From the NCBI GenBank assembly GCA_014281115.1, contig JACONQ010000001.1, positions 1,054,001-1,118,000 of the forward strand: DNA of 64,000 nucleotides, in the 5' to 3' direction. The stretch comes from Laburnicola sp. R22_1 (taxonomy: Eukaryota; Ascomycota; Dothideomycetes; Pleosporales; Didymosphaeriaceae). The translations under genes and the position numbers were made by a program. Below the pieces are notes generated by a model that saw nothing but the letters and a program-made list of their open reading frames with translations, did not search any database and was not told where the DNA came from. Shown here piece after piece: positions 1 through 12,200 of the stretch. Every line of letters begins with the position of its first letter. Position 1 is the first letter of the stretch.

Positions 1-1733
1 TAAACCTCAAGTGCCCTGCTTGTGAACAACGCCATAATCTGAAAGACTGCTTTTACGCTTTCCCTAAGAAACGACCTGAATGGTTTCAACCAAAGCCAGC
101 AATGGTTGCCCTGATGAAATTCAGGATAGAGAATGACCCAGCGCTTATAGAAAGCATGAGATCCGTAAAGCGTCCAAGATCACAAACACTAAGAATCAAA
201 CAATCAAGCACCCCTACTCCAACTCAAATCACTGAAGTTGCTGACGATGAATAACTAGATAGCAGACAAATTACTGTCCTCTCAGCGAGCTTCAATGCCG
301 CCTCCTACCACTTAGACCCAAACACATACCCACTACGTTACTCCGCGATCCTCGATTCTGGCACAACTTGCCACATTTTTAATAATATCGATCGTTTCGT
401 CACGCTGCGACCACTGTCGCCAGGAGACTTTATATGGGCGGGCTCAACACGAGTATGGATTAGGGGATATGGGAGTGTCCATCTACACGTTAAGAGTGTA
501 CAAGGAAATAGGGTAATAAGGCTAGATAACATCGCCTACTGCCCTGATCTGCTATGCAACCTAGTGTCTTTCCAATTACTCCGCAGGCAAGGCCTCTGGT
601 GGGACACGCTAGCAGATCCAACAACAATCAAGAGAAGGGACAATACGATCCTCGCCGAACTTCAAGAAATACACAATCAATAGGTACTGGAGTTCAGAGC
701 AACACCAACACCAAATCGTACTATACCCAATAGTACGTACGCCACACACAAGATCACTACGCGCACCGCACGACGAGCGCAGAAGGCGGACGCCAACACA
801 TGGCACAAACGACTAGGCCACCCAGGTCCTCAGGCGCTGGAACACACAGTGAATCACTGTGAGGGGGTGCGCCTTAAAGGACTGACTACGGTCTAATGCG
901 ATGCTTGCGGCAGATCAAAGCTAAAGCAACAAATCAGACAACAGGCTAAACAAATTAATGACAGTCCTGGTGAGAGAGTCGCTATAGACTTTCACAACTT
1001 CGAAGATAAGAGCTCCACTGGCGAGAAAAGCCAAATGCTCATCACCGATCGATTCTTAGGCATGGCTTGGGATTTCTACTTCAAAGACAACTAACCAGCA
1101 CAAACAATTATCAAACTGTTGAAGGAATTTGTACTATTCATGAAAGTACAGTTTAAGGTGACAGTTAAAGTTATCGAATTGGACAATGAGATCTTCTTAG
1201 TTAAGCAAGACGTTCACAGATGGTGTGTCAGTGAAGGTATTGTTATCGAGCCTTCAGCACCTGATACCCAAGCTCAAAATGGAGGAGCTGAACGCTCAGG
1301 GGGTGTAATCAAGGAGAAGAGTCGTGCAATGCGACTTGACGCCAACCTTCCCTAGACACTATGGCCAGAAATCACACGAGCGGCTATATACCTATACAAT
1401 CGAACTCCGAACTACGCCAATCGATGGCGATCACCACACGAAGTATTCTTTACGACAGTTGCTTTCCAAAACGGCATTGTCACTCAACTAAAGAAACCGA
1501 ACCAGGCTCACCTTAGGGCCTATGGCTATAAAGCCTTCGCCATGACCGACAATACAAAACGCAGCAAGAGCAAGCTCTAAAGGTTAGATCCGAAAGCATG
1601 GATTGGATACCTAGTGGGCTACCGATCAACAAACATCTGGAGGATATGAATACCTCCACTTGGGAAAGTTATTAGTACCCGAGACGTTATCTTTGACGAA
1701 AAATTAGTATTCTTAGGTAAAGAAGAAGACCTG
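1..1733 (+). pseudogene. copia copy 1 gag tail, protease and integrase, broken
   Basis: Positions 1-254 end the Gag frame and hold a Cys-rich patch (KCPACEQ, then a further Cys) that resembles a degenerate zinc knuckle. Around 349-370 lies the aspartic protease signature ILDSGTTCHIF. Around 800-920 is the GAG-pre-integrase zinc region (HKRLGHPGPQALEH, then CDACGRSK), and about 960-1,340 is the integrase core (VAIDFHNF; SAPDTQAQNGGAERSGG). The reading frame is cut by stops, including one in the tract just before 900, TAA in the tract at 1,090-1,100 and TAG at 1,353-1,355. Most can be read as single transitions from the sequence of copy 2. Confidence 0.85.
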
Positions 1734-3785
1734 TTGGACAACCTTATGCATAGCACTTATGAAGAGATTGCTGCATGGACCCGATTAGTGGAGCTACCGC
1801 CCTCACCACTGGAACACGAAAACACCGAGTCTTTATACGAGGATGAGTCGATCACTGACTCCCGCGAGGATGACGATAATGCTACAGGGTACTATCAAGG
1901 GAGGAAGATCAATTACACCTACCCAACACCACCAGCGACACCTCCGCCTGTCGCACTGCTTGCCCAATCAATGGCGAGCCTCGAACACGATCAACATGAA
2001 CAATTTCCCATTGGATCACCACAGCCAGATCAACGCGCTGTGCTATGGGCAGCCGCTTTCCTAGCCAGAACACAGGCAGGGGGCAGAGGCAAATACAAGG
2101 GGAAGCCACTTGACAAGGCGCAATTCAACCGCATGCTTGCAGCAGGAAAGAAACCCCATCGAAGTCAAATGCCGAAACCTCCATCTTGCAGAACACGGTT
2201 AAACAATCATCCGCTATTCAACATGTGGAAGGATGCCGAGCGATCACACCTACAAAGCCACAAAGAAATAAGGTCTTGGAGTGAGGTGCCTGCTGCTCCA
2301 GTGCGATCACGCAGCCACCAAATCCTCAACTGCATGTGGGTATATACCTACAAACTCGACAAACACCATCGATTTCAGAAGTGCAAGGCTAGGTTGGTAG
2401 TGCGCGGAGATCAACAACGCCACCTTACTACTCAGGACACCTACGCCGCAACCCTCGCAGGACGATCATTTCGCCTACTCATGTCTATGGCGGCTCGGTA
2501 CGACCTAGAACTCAGCCAGTACGACGTCACCAACGCCTTCGTCCACGCAAAACTGGACAGAGAACTCTACATGAGAATGCCACGAGGTTATACCCGATCA
2601 GGCACCATCCTACAGTTGCACAAGACACTGTATGGTCTTCGAATCTCACCACTGCTGTGGCAGAGAGAATTTACCAGTGCTCTTAAGGATCTCGGTTTTA
2701 CCGCAGTCCCACACGAACCTTGCTGTATGATCAAAGACGGCATTATCATTTTCTTCTATGTAGACGACCTCATCGTCGCCTACTTAAGGGATCAGAAACA
2801 CGCTGCTGACGCAGTAATAAAAAAGATAAGTACAAAGTTCACCCTTACTGGAGGTAACAATCTTCAGTGGTTTCTAGGGATTGAAATCGTCAGAGACCAT
2901 GCAAGTAGGCAACTCTGGCTATCACAGGCGTCCTATGTGGACAAGATCAGTCGCCTTATCGACCGACGCGACCTCAAACACGAAACCCCAATGTCAGCAG
3001 TTGAACTGCTACCTCGAGAAGGACTCGCCACAAAGGCAGAGATCAACCAATACCAGCGAAAGATAGGATCAATCCTGTACGCTGCAGTAACCACGCGCCC
3101 TGATATCGCTTTCGCAAGCTCCCAATTATCGCGCTTCCTATCAAATCCCAGCGACGACCATCACAAAGCCGCCGACCGTGTACTGCTATACTTATCCTCC
3201 ACCCGATCACTAGGGCTACGCTTTGGAGATGCAGACACCTACGAGGTTGCTAGCAACGCGTCGTTTGCAGACAATACCCTCAACAGAAAGAGCTCGCAAG
3301 GATACATTATTAAGCTGTTTGGTGGACTTGTCGCCTGGAAGGCAAACAAACAAGACACTGTCACCACTTCGACAACTAAAGCTGAGTTACTGGCACTCTC
3401 ACAGGTTGCAAAGGAGGCACTCTTTACAGCTCGGTTAATCGCTGAACTCAAGATCAAACTCTCATCCTCAACAATCACCATCAATTGCGACAATCAACAA
3501 ACTATCCAACTTGTTACCAAAGAAATTGCCAAGTTACAAACAAAGCTTAGGCACGTCGACATACACAATCATTGGCTTCAACAAGAAGTAGTACGTGGAG
3601 CTATCAAAATCCAGTACCAACAATCAGAAGAAATAGCAGCAGATGGCCTTACAAAGGCTCTGCCAGCTGGCAAATGGACTAAGTTCGTAAATCAACTCGG
3701 ACTTGAAGACGTCAGGGGTAGGATCACCGACCAAGAGGTCGACCTTGACGAATTGGAAGACAGGATGGAAGCTTTTGGACTATGA
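1734..3785 (+). CDS. copia reverse transcriptase-RNase H reading frame (copy 1)
   Basis: An open frame of 683 codons forms the C-terminal half of a copia polyprotein. It contains the RVT_2 reverse transcriptase (about residues 190-360) with the motif QYDVTNAFVHA and the catalytic FYVDDL. The RNase H region (about residues 510-650) has KAELLALSQVAKEALF and INCDNQQT. The frame ends shortly before the purine-rich tract and the 3' LTR. In the intact element this would be part of one long Pol product starting upstream, so the first Met is not a true start. It remained open while gag and integrase broke. No host function is implied. Confidence 0.85.
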   Translation: MDNLMHSTYEEIAAWTRLVELPPSPLEHENTESLYEDESITDSREDDDNATGYYQGRKINYTYPTPPATPPPVALLAQSMASLEHDQHEQFPIGSPQPDQRAVLWAAAFLARTQAGGRGKYKGKPLDKAQFNRMLAAGKKPHRSQMPKPPSCRTRLNNHPLFNMWKDAERSHLQSHKEIRSWSEVPAAPVRSRSHQILNCMWVYTYKLDKHHRFQKCKARLVVRGDQQRHLTTQDTYAATLAGRSFRLLMSMAARYDLELSQYDVTNAFVHAKLDRELYMRMPRGYTRSGTILQLHKTLYGLRISPLLWQREFTSALKDLGFTAVPHEPCCMIKDGIIIFFYVDDLIVAYLRDQKHAADAVIKKISTKFTLTGGNNLQWFLGIEIVRDHASRQLWLSQASYVDKISRLIDRRDLKHETPMSAVELLPREGLATKAEINQYQRKIGSILYAAVTTRPDIAFASSQLSRFLSNPSDDHHKAADRVLLYLSSTRSLGLRFGDADTYEVASNASFADNTLNRKSSQGYIIKLFGGLVAWKANKQDTVTTSTTKAELLALSQVAKEALFTARLIAELKIKLSSSTITINCDNQQTIQLVTKEIAKLQTKLRHVDIHNHWLQQEVVRGAIKIQYQQSEEIAADGLTKALPAGKWTKFVNQLGLEDVRGRITDQEVDLDELEDRMEAFGL

Positions 3786-3844
3786 GTTATAGTACGGCTG
3801 CGAAGAATTGGGTCCAGCTTGAGATGGTTCCAAGCTGAGGGGTG

Positions 3845-4136
3845 TGTCAGATAGACAGTCACTGTGAAATCCAGTGGGTAGGTGTGTACGATCATATGGC
3901 CCCTTACAGTGGTAATCAGTGTAAATCACAGTGATTTCACATTGAAATACACTGAGGAGGCTGGCGCACTACTGTTTTACACTGCCCCTGTACTATTCTA
4001 AATAGTACTAGTGCGGCTTAGTACTAGATAGTTACTTCTCGCGGTAGCCGAGCTTCTCCGACAGAACACACACAATCAATCAATCAACCCACCACTTTTC
4101 CATCTCAACTCATCAAGAATACCCGTATATCTGACA
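3845..4136 (+). repeat. 3' LTR of copia copy 1
   Basis: The LTR starts TGTCAGATA and ends ATCTGACA, with the usual TG...CA termini. It is preceded by the purine-rich tract GCTGAGGGGTG. It is 292 bp against 318 bp for the LTRs of copy 2 and is diverged from them. The 5' partner lies outside the window, so age cannot be judged and the target duplication cannot be checked. Confidence 0.88.
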
Positions 4137-4399
4137 AGAGTATAGGATAAAGATATCTATAACTTTAATAAGATAGGCTTCTAGATAGCAGTTATTAGCT
4201 TAATAAAGGTTATAACTAGTTTAGAAAGATATTCTTAGCTTATACTTATTTAGCTAGGCAACTATAAGTAGGTTATAGTAATTTAGAGTATTTATGTTGC
4301 TAGGTATACTATCTTGCCCTTTATTATTTATAAAGGGCAAGTCTATATTTTAGTGTAGTATAAGAAGACTAGTATTCCCTATAATTAGAATCTCTTAGT

Positions 4400-5270
4400 C
4401 TCTAAGACTAGCTAGACTAATAATAAGCTTAGAGTTGCGTAGTTAAAGTACTTTAACGCGTATATAAGACTGCGCATAGTAGAGTTATAAAGATTACTTA
4501 TTCTAAATAGCTATAAGAGCTACTACTCCTAGAATTTTAAGGATTATTGCCTAGAATAGAAGATCCTAATACTCTATATACTAGCGCACTTATTTTATAT
4601 TCTTTAGCTACTTAATATAGTCTATTTTGTACCACTAAAGCTAAAGTACTTCTAGTGTGTATTGAACTTAGCGCGCTAACGCATTTTTTATATTAATAAA
4701 GAGGGCTTTCTACTAGCTTTTTATAATACGTTTTTTAATATGTTTATACTAGACAACTATAAAAAAGTCTTTAAGGCCTTTAGGCTTATTTTTTTAAATG
4801 TGTTAGTAGTAGTAAATTATCTTAATATGCGTATTTATACTCTACCTTAGAGTACTCTACTAGATACACTATAGTAAGCTAGGACCCTAAGTAATACTCT
4901 TAAGTTTAGATTTTAGTTAAAGCTTATACGCAACTCTTTTATTTAGTCTTTACCTAATACTAAATTAAGCTACTTATAGCTTATAAAAGGTGCTAAACTT
5001 ATACTCTACTATAGTGTACTTTAAGAGACCTATATTAAGAAACTTAAGAAGTAAATTAAGGTTCTAATAAAGTAAAAAACGCGTAAAAGAAAGTGTATTT
5101 AGAAAGGTAGAATGCTAGGCTTTGCCTAGGAAGCAGATTTAGAAGTAGAAAGCCCTTTTATTAGGGTAAAGTTATTAAAAAGGGCACAAGGTAGTGGTAA
5201 GGGAGAGGTAGGTTCCTTAACACAACGCCGCTATAGAAGGTGTAGAGAGTCTAGACATAATATAAAAACT
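4400..5270 (+). pseudogene. RIP-ruined Fot1/pogo-type transposase relic
   Basis: No open frame survives, but one reading frame still spells the C-terminal half of a DDE_1 (Fot1/pogo) transposase. At about 4,510-4,560 a block corresponds to the catalytic GSH-type motif (NSYKSY, then NFKDYC). At about 4,585-4,660 a block matches the family's HLLQPLDV-CF-PLK region (AHLFYIL, stop, LLNIVYFVPLKLKY). At 4,880-5,030 there is a TPSNTL-like segment followed by a helix. A basic tail ends at about 5,220-5,265 in a decayed zinc-knuckle motif, RRYRRCRESRHN. Stops are mostly TAG and TAA, as RIP produces. N-terminus and terminal repeats were not found. It is a different family from the element at 61,841. 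Confidence 0.7.
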
Positions 5271-6094
5271 TATTAAAAAAATAAAAATAAAGGAGAAGTT
5301 AAATATTACTCTTAGTAGCTTATTTTTAGATAGTATTAATAGTAAATTAGAGTAATTTTATTATAGGTTATTATAAGGCTAAAAATAATAGGTTAACTTT
5401 ATTTTATAATAGTATACACTTAGTAACTAAAAATTAGATAAAGTACTACTTAAGATATAGTATACTTTACTATAAATTATAATAAGTATACTATATATTA
5501 CCTATATATAGTATAGTAGATAATATATTATATATTATAGGAAGTTTTATTATAAGTTTATATTACTAAAAAGACTATATAATATAAATACTAAATTACA
5601 TAATAACTTAGTATATTATAAGTTATAGTAGGTTATTATAAGTTACTATAAAGTATTATTAATAGTATTCTATAATAAGTTATAAGGGACCTTAAAGTTA
5701 CTAAGAAAAACTATCTTGTAGACTAATTTATTCGGGCTACTAATAATATATTATTTAAATTTTTAAAAAAGTTTTAATAAAAGTAAAGTAGTTAAAAAGT
5801 TATGAAAGTTTATACTTTGTAAAATAGTGTTTTTACTAAGCTACTAATTTTCGTCTAATCTAATTCTTTTAAATAATTATAAAACTATTTTTTTCTATTT
5901 TTAAACCTATGAGTTTTTTTCTTTTTTGCGACTAAGGGGTTTCTAATAAAAATATTATAATAATAGTAGATATCCCTTTTACTATTATATACACAGAATA
6001 GTGTTTTAAGATATTAATAAAAAGAGTTAGATTTAAACCTATAAAATTTAAAATTTAGAATTAGGTAGAAGTTCTATATAATATACTAGTAATT
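5271..6094. other. extremely AT-rich stretch without genes
   Basis: Almost pure A/T with hardly any CpG or CpA dinucleotide. This is what saturation RIP of old repeat DNA leaves. I see no coding signal, LTR or terminal repeat that I can name. It may include the 3' end of the Fot1 relic. Confidence 0.7.
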
Positions 6095-6807
6095 AGTAAT
6101 TACTATCTAGTAAGAGACTTTAACTTTATACTTTAAAAATCTTTTTAAGCTTACTAAGCAGCTTACTAAGTAGCTTACTAAGCTTTTTTAAATTTTAGCT
6201 AATTAAAGAGCTTTATTTACTTATTAATTAGGATTTTATAGGTAGTATAGGTAGCTAGGGTACTCTAGCTACTCTAGCTACTCTAGGTATACTAGTAAAA
6301 TAGATACGTATTCTTACGCAACTTTATATATATATATATACTAGAAAAAAATAGTATTACTAGTGTATAGACATGCGTAGCCTTATATAAAGCTACTTAG
6401 GTGCCATAGATACTTATATATATATAAATTTTTTAAATATTAGTACTAACTAGTAATTACTATCTAGTAAAATACTTTAACTTTATACTTTAAATTTTGT
6501 TTTAAGCTTACTAAGTAGATTACTAAGTAGATTACTAAGCTTTTTATTAAATTTTAGCTAATTAAAGAGCTTTATTTACTAATTAATTAGTATTTTATAA
6601 GTAGTATAGGTATCTAGTGTACTCTAGCTATCCTAGCTGTACTAGCTACCCTAGCTACACTAGTAGTATAGGTACGTATCTTTACACAACCTTATATATA
6701 CGCACGCTAAGAAATAAGTAGTATTACTAGTGCGCTCTAAGCGTATTTAGTGCGTAGGCGTACGCAGCCTTATATAGGGCTGCTTAGGTACCCTAGGTGC
6801 TTATACG
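6095..6807. repeat. 356-bp tandem duplication, second copy split by gypsy element 1
   Basis: Two adjacent copies share the same order of landmarks: TAGTAATTACTATCTAGTA, then TTACTAAGTAG iterations, AATTAAAGAGCTTTATTTAC, a run of CTAGCTACTC-like units, and TATTACTAGTG. Copy A is about 6,095-6,450 and copy B starts at 6,451. Copy B stops at 6,807, where gypsy element 1 begins, and its remaining end (CGTACAAAAATTTTCC) is found on the other side at about 23,055. The copies differ mainly by transitions. Origin unknown. Confidence 0.78.
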
Positions 6808-6992
6808 TGTTAGAGTTTAGGCCTATAATAGTTAGGATAAAGGTAAGTTAATTCCTAGTATATAAAATACTGCTATGCTAAGTGGGTAGGCAGGGCGGCA
6901 GCACCTTATAGGTGCTGCCAAGCTAATGCTAAATCTGGCCTAGCGCTAGATTAACATTGTTCTGGGCTAGGTGCTGCCATGGATCCATAACA
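6808..6992 (-). repeat. gypsy 1 LTR, left (3' LTR of the minus-strand element)
   Basis: 185 bp, TGTTAG...ATAACA in the plus direction. It contains a hairpin, GGCAGCACC...GGTGCTGCC, near its middle. It differs from the right LTR almost only by transitions, for example GCTAATGCTAAAT against GCTAACGCCAAAT. The adjoining C-run on the plus strand is the polypurine tract of the element. Confidence 0.93.
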
Positions 6993-9038
6993 CTACCCCC
7001 CCCCCTTTAATAGCCTTAAGTTTTAATAAGGCTTATAACTATATCTTATAACTACTTATTATATTTAAAGTGCTATTATAAACTTTTTCTAATTATTATA
7101 GATTATTATAAACTATTCTAAGTGCCTTTATTATTTAACTTTAGTTTGTAACTACTTAATAGTAATATTATAATAATATGCCTAGTAGTAGTAACTAAGT
7201 CTAAATAGGTTATTTTAACTAGCGTAGTAGTAGCAACCTCCTCTAGTAAGGCGCGTATGACTATAATAAACAACTTGGTTACTTATTATAATAGTGAAGT
7301 ATTCCTATTATACTTATATTATAGTGTATATGGTACTAATCTTGTGCGCTAATACCTCTTATTAAGTAGCTAAGTTCCTAAAGTTAGCGTGTTTTGTAGG
7401 TTTGTGTAGATTATTATAATAAAACTAGTTAATTGCTTTTAGCGCGTTAATTAGTAGTATCTATAGCTTCTAAGATAGATTATCTAGACCTTTAGGGTAG
7501 TTGTTCTATTTAACTAAGTACTAAAGTAAGCCTTTCTTATTGCGGCAGTATGGGTCTTAGAGATTACTATTAACCCGATAGTTTAGTATAGCTTTAATTA
7601 TATAGTCTAATATATCCTTTATATTAACGTTAATCTAACCTTTAGGTTCTACTTTCTATTTAAGTAGTGCATTATTAGCCTATTAGTGTAATAACTATGG
7701 GTAGAAGACGTTATACACACGACCTATTTCTAGTAGCAGGTTAAGTTTATAGGCGAAGTTGTCTATAACTTTAGTAATAGTAAAGGGCCCATAGTGTTTT
7801 ATATCTAATAACTTACTTAGATAAGTTATCTTAATAAACTATATATTAAGTATGACTTTATTACTAACGCGTAGCTTAGAGGTAGGCATATAGTCTAAGT
7901 TAGCGTATTTTACTTATTTTGCTTACGCCTAGACTATATTATCCTAATAGAATCTCTATATATCTTTTATTCTAGCAATAAGTTCATTTGCTCTTCTTTA
8001 GTCTGTGTATATAGAAGCAAATAGTGTGGTTATAGAAATGTTAGGTTTGTAGATTATTAAGCGTGGCAAGTATCCTTTAGTTACTATAAATAGAGAGACG
8101 CTAGTTATAGTGCTAACCTAGTTATTAGTAATAAACTCTACTATAGGTAGGTAAAAGGCCTAATTATTTTATTAGTAGTTAATATACGCTCTTAAGTATT
8201 ACTTAAGCTATGTGTTAATAATCTCTATCTGGCTATCTGTTTTAGGATAGTATGACGTTAAGATCTTTAGTTTGGTACCTAGGTGTTAATATAACTATCT
8301 TTAGAAATATAAGATAAACTAGGCATCTTAATTACTAATAATTTATACGGGGTATTCTTTCTTTTACTAGATATACTTAACAAATACTCGTACTAGTATT
8401 GTGACTTTTAGGTCTATAACTAGTATAAACTTCTTCTTCTTAGATAGGCGGTTTACGCTAATAAGTATACTCTTATAAGTTTTGCTATAATTCTTATATA
8501 CTAGTAATTTAGTAATATAGTTAATAGATATACACTTCTAGTAATAGTTAGGAATAGGTAGTAGCTATAGTAATCTATATTTCCCTTCTTTGTTAACCTT
8601 AGACTATTAATAGGTAAGATAATTACGGATATACTATATAATATTAGTAGTTATACGTGGCTAGTAATACTATTAGCTAAGTCTATTATATATAGCGTGT
8701 TTACTAGGGTGACCTGCGTAAAGCTTATTATAAGAGTTCTTTATAACTACTATGTATAGGCAGGCGTTATTAGGTACGTAAACTATATCTCTAATATAGA
8801 GTAATCTATCTCTTATTTAGCAATTCCCTAGTTTAATGCGGAGTTTTTTATTATAGATAAGTGCTATAGAGATTTATTAGTAGCTACTAGTTTTTGCCCT
8901 TATAATTTCCTATAGGTCTTTATTAGTAGGGTATGCTTCCTTAATTCTAGTAATAAGATCCTTATTAGAGTTGCTGTTATTAATAAGAGAATTTATTCTT
9001 ATCTTCTTCTTTATCTCTAGTAACTATATAGGTGCTAA
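6993..9038 (-). pseudogene. gypsy 1 integrase region, RIP-degraded
   Basis: Reading the minus strand, the zinc-binding HHCC region survives in outline at about 8,690-8,735 (AGHPSKHAIYNRLS, compare GHPG-HKTL-LI-R). Part of the integrase core is seen at about 8,395-8,465 (VNRLSKKKKFI). This is the 3' half of gypsy 1 pol. The nested gypsy 2 separates it from its reverse transcriptase on the far side. No open frame remains. Confidence 0.72.
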
Positions 9039-9268
9039 TGTAATGGATTAATAGTTAAAGTTAAGATAATAGTTAAAGTTAAGATAATAGTTAATTAAAC
9101 TCTATAGATAAGATACTGCGTAGGAATTCTAGTAATTACCCACGCCTACTGTATAGTGGGCGCGCGGTGGGCGCCAGGTGCTAGGCCTAGTTAGGCTAGC
9201 GCTAAAGATAAAGCGTTATCTTTAGCCTACCTTAGGGCCGCAGCGCCTCTGGGCATTAATCCATCACA
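9039..9268 (-). repeat. gypsy 2 LTR, left (3' LTR)
   Basis: 230 bp, TGTAATGG...CCATCACA. It is 18 bp longer than its partner because the segment AGTTAAAGTTAAGATAAT is present twice. It holds a palindrome, CTAAAGATAA-AGCG-TTATCTTTAG, which has a GC-richer counterpart in the right LTR. Confidence 0.92.
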
Positions 9269-12200
9269 CTATCCCCCCCTCTAAGAAGAGCAGTTCTATC
9301 GCTCTTATAATAATAATATGTCCTCCTTATGCCTCTGGCATCCTAGTCCCTAAAATTATTACCTTATACCTGGGTTTTTAATGCACGTTACATCTGTGGC
9401 TAGTTTGATTATCTATTAGGCATATTACTAAGATTGTATACTAGGTTAGTATAATGGCGCTATAGTAAATCTAGTATTTCTTAGTAATCTAGGTATAAGC
9501 TACTAGGCCAGATTGTTAAAATTTTGTCTATACATTATATAATTATAACTCGTAACTATAGCTTATAAATTATAACTTTTAAATTCTTACTTATAGGCAG
9601 TAATATTAGCGTGTATATATATAGTGGTTTACTATTATTAAGCGTAATTACTATTACTAGACATAGTTGCTTTTATTAGGCTTAACTATATAGTCTCTAA
9701 TATATAGGTATTTTACTATTATACTTATAATACTAATATTCTAGTCTATATTATCTAAGAGCGTAACTGCTGCAATAAATATTAATAGTAATATAGATAG
9801 TAGAGGAATCCTTCCTATAATAGTAACTTGCGTTAGTAGGAGAGGACGTAAATACTTACTACCTATATATTACGTTATATTAAGGTAGTAAGTTTGCTTA
9901 TTCTTAGCAGTAATATATTCTATTTGCCTATTAGCATAGTAAACTTCCTATAAATAAGAGTAGAGGAGTAAGCCTTTTGCTAGTTATAGACTAGGTCTAA
10001 TAAGCTAACTAAGTTTATATATAGCTTCTATAATAGGTTGTCTAGTCCTAGTAGGTAGTTCTTTTATTTAACTTTGTATTGTAGGAGACCCTTGCAATTA
10101 CGCATTAGTGGATCCTTTAAATTTTAATTAAGTTATACGGCTAAAATTGCTTTAACTTTGTAGTTAGAATTATCTTAGATATTAGAGTTGGCAATTTTAA
10201 TAGGGCCTTTAAGTATAGGTGCTTGGCTAGATAGTGGTTACTTATATAGATATAATAACCACAAGTAAAACATATTATAAATCCGTATCTCTAGTAGGAG
10301 GTCTACCTTATAGGCCATATTATTAATTAATTTAATAATCGTAAATAGTCCACAGTTCTTATAGTCTAAAGATTAACTAGGTCGAGTCGTATAAGCGTGA
10401 CAGAAATCGACCATAACTTAGTTACTAACTTTAAACACTTTGGCGGATTGCCTTCTATTATTAGCGTACTCTACTTGCTTTGCCTAAGCCTATTTAAGAC
10501 TTTTATAGAGGTTATTACGCAACTAATAAAGGCATTTTATAAAATAGTTAGCTCGAACATAGTTAGCTTTAGTAGGTGTAGTTAGTGCCTTATTAATTAG
10601 TAGTAGTAGCTTTAGACCCAACTAGGGTTTATATCCTTTAGTGGTATAAAATAGTATTATACCTATGCTAGTACTTATTAAAGAATTAGCGACAAATTTA
10701 GTCATAGGCAATAGGGTATCCCAGTTGTCTTATTTGTAATTAATAAACGCTCTTAAGTATTATTTTAAAAAAGTGTTAGCGTTTTCTATCTATCTATTAG
10801 TTTTAGGATAATATAACATTAACAACTTAGGTTTTGTGCCAATATGTTAATAAAGGCGTTTCTAGAAGTAAGATGTAAATTACGCTTCTTAGTCTAACAC
10901 TATATCCTCTAGGTATTTTTCTTTACGCTATACAAATTTAATAAAGACTTATATAAGAATATTAACACGTAAGTCTATAACTAGTATAAACTTCTATTTT
11001 TTGCTGAGTTAGTTAACTATAATAAGGATATATTTATACGTATAACTATTAACTATATAAGATAAGAGTTTAGTAATGTAATTAATTAAGATTAATATCT
11101 AGTATTATTTTAGTATAGGTAGTGGATAAAGTAGGCCTTATTTGCAATTGCGATAGGTCTTTATATATTAGTCGAGTAGATAAGCTTTAATATACTAGGC
11201 GACGTCGCTTATTATATTAGGCTAGAAATACCACCATATTAATTTTGTGTAACTCTTGTGTTTTCCTCTATATCCCCTATAAAGTAATTTATATACATAG
11301 TTAATTACATAGATACGAAGTTCTAGAATATTAGGAATGTATACTTTGCCTTATATGTACAGCAGATTGTTATATAACTAATAATTACTAAGCTCTAGTC
11401 TAGTGCCTTCACGTATAAGATTATATAGAATCTTTTATTAACTATCTTTTAACACTATTATAATTGCTATTAAATCCTTATCTACTAAGTATACTAAATA
11501 GATTTTATCTATTAGTTCTGTCATACTTAATGTCTCCACTAGTAGTTGCTTATTAGGCTTCATAGTAGGTATGTCGTTTAATTATTTATTAATAGGCATA
11601 GTGAGTATCTAGGGCACGACGGGTGCGGCTTAGGTTTACTTATTACAGGGCAAGCTAGGTGCGTTTAGTAGTTACTTATTATAAGGCATAGTAGGTGCGT
11701 TTTAGAATTATTTGTTATAAGTGTTAGTAGTTACTAAAGGATTATAGAGTGTTAGTAATAGGTTTATATTATTAGGTAAACTTTTCTCCCCCAAAACACT
11801 TATTATTATACTACTAAGCGCAACTTATTCTATAATATTATATCTTTTACTATTGTCATATATATTATGCGTAATAGAGATAAGACTTTACATAAAGTAA
11901 AGAATTATAACCTAGGCCAGGTAAACTATATATTGCGCGCTAGCATTCTGTTTACACGCTATATACACAATCCTAAGTTCTCGATTAACCTAATATAGCT
12001 TAATAATAACTTGCCATTAGTATTGCCTATGCGCATCTTTTATATCTTAAGACAGGTTATCTAAACAACGTGTTAGGACGTTAGGTTTAGTACCTTAAAC
12101 CCCAGACTAGTACGTAATTTTAAAATTAAACTCAGATAGAAACTTAGCCTATCTAGCTTAGTAGTAGTTAAGTTATTTATTAGTTATAAACATCTATAAT

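Larger units (their letters stand above)
1..4136 (+). mobile_element. Ty1/copia retrotransposon, 3' part (copy 1)
   Basis: This is the 3' portion of a copia-type LTR retrotransposon whose 5' end lies outside the window. The order gag tail, aspartic protease, integrase, reverse transcriptase, RNase H, 3' LTR is the copia order. It is the same family as the complete copy at 23,359-28,889 and can be followed base by base against it. Many differences between the copies are C-to-T or G-to-A changes in CpA/TpG context, such as a TGG in copy 2 against a TAG here at 1,353-1,355. That pattern fits RIP. The gag to integrase part has several stops, while the RT part is open. It cannot be autonomous as read. 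Confidence 0.93.
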
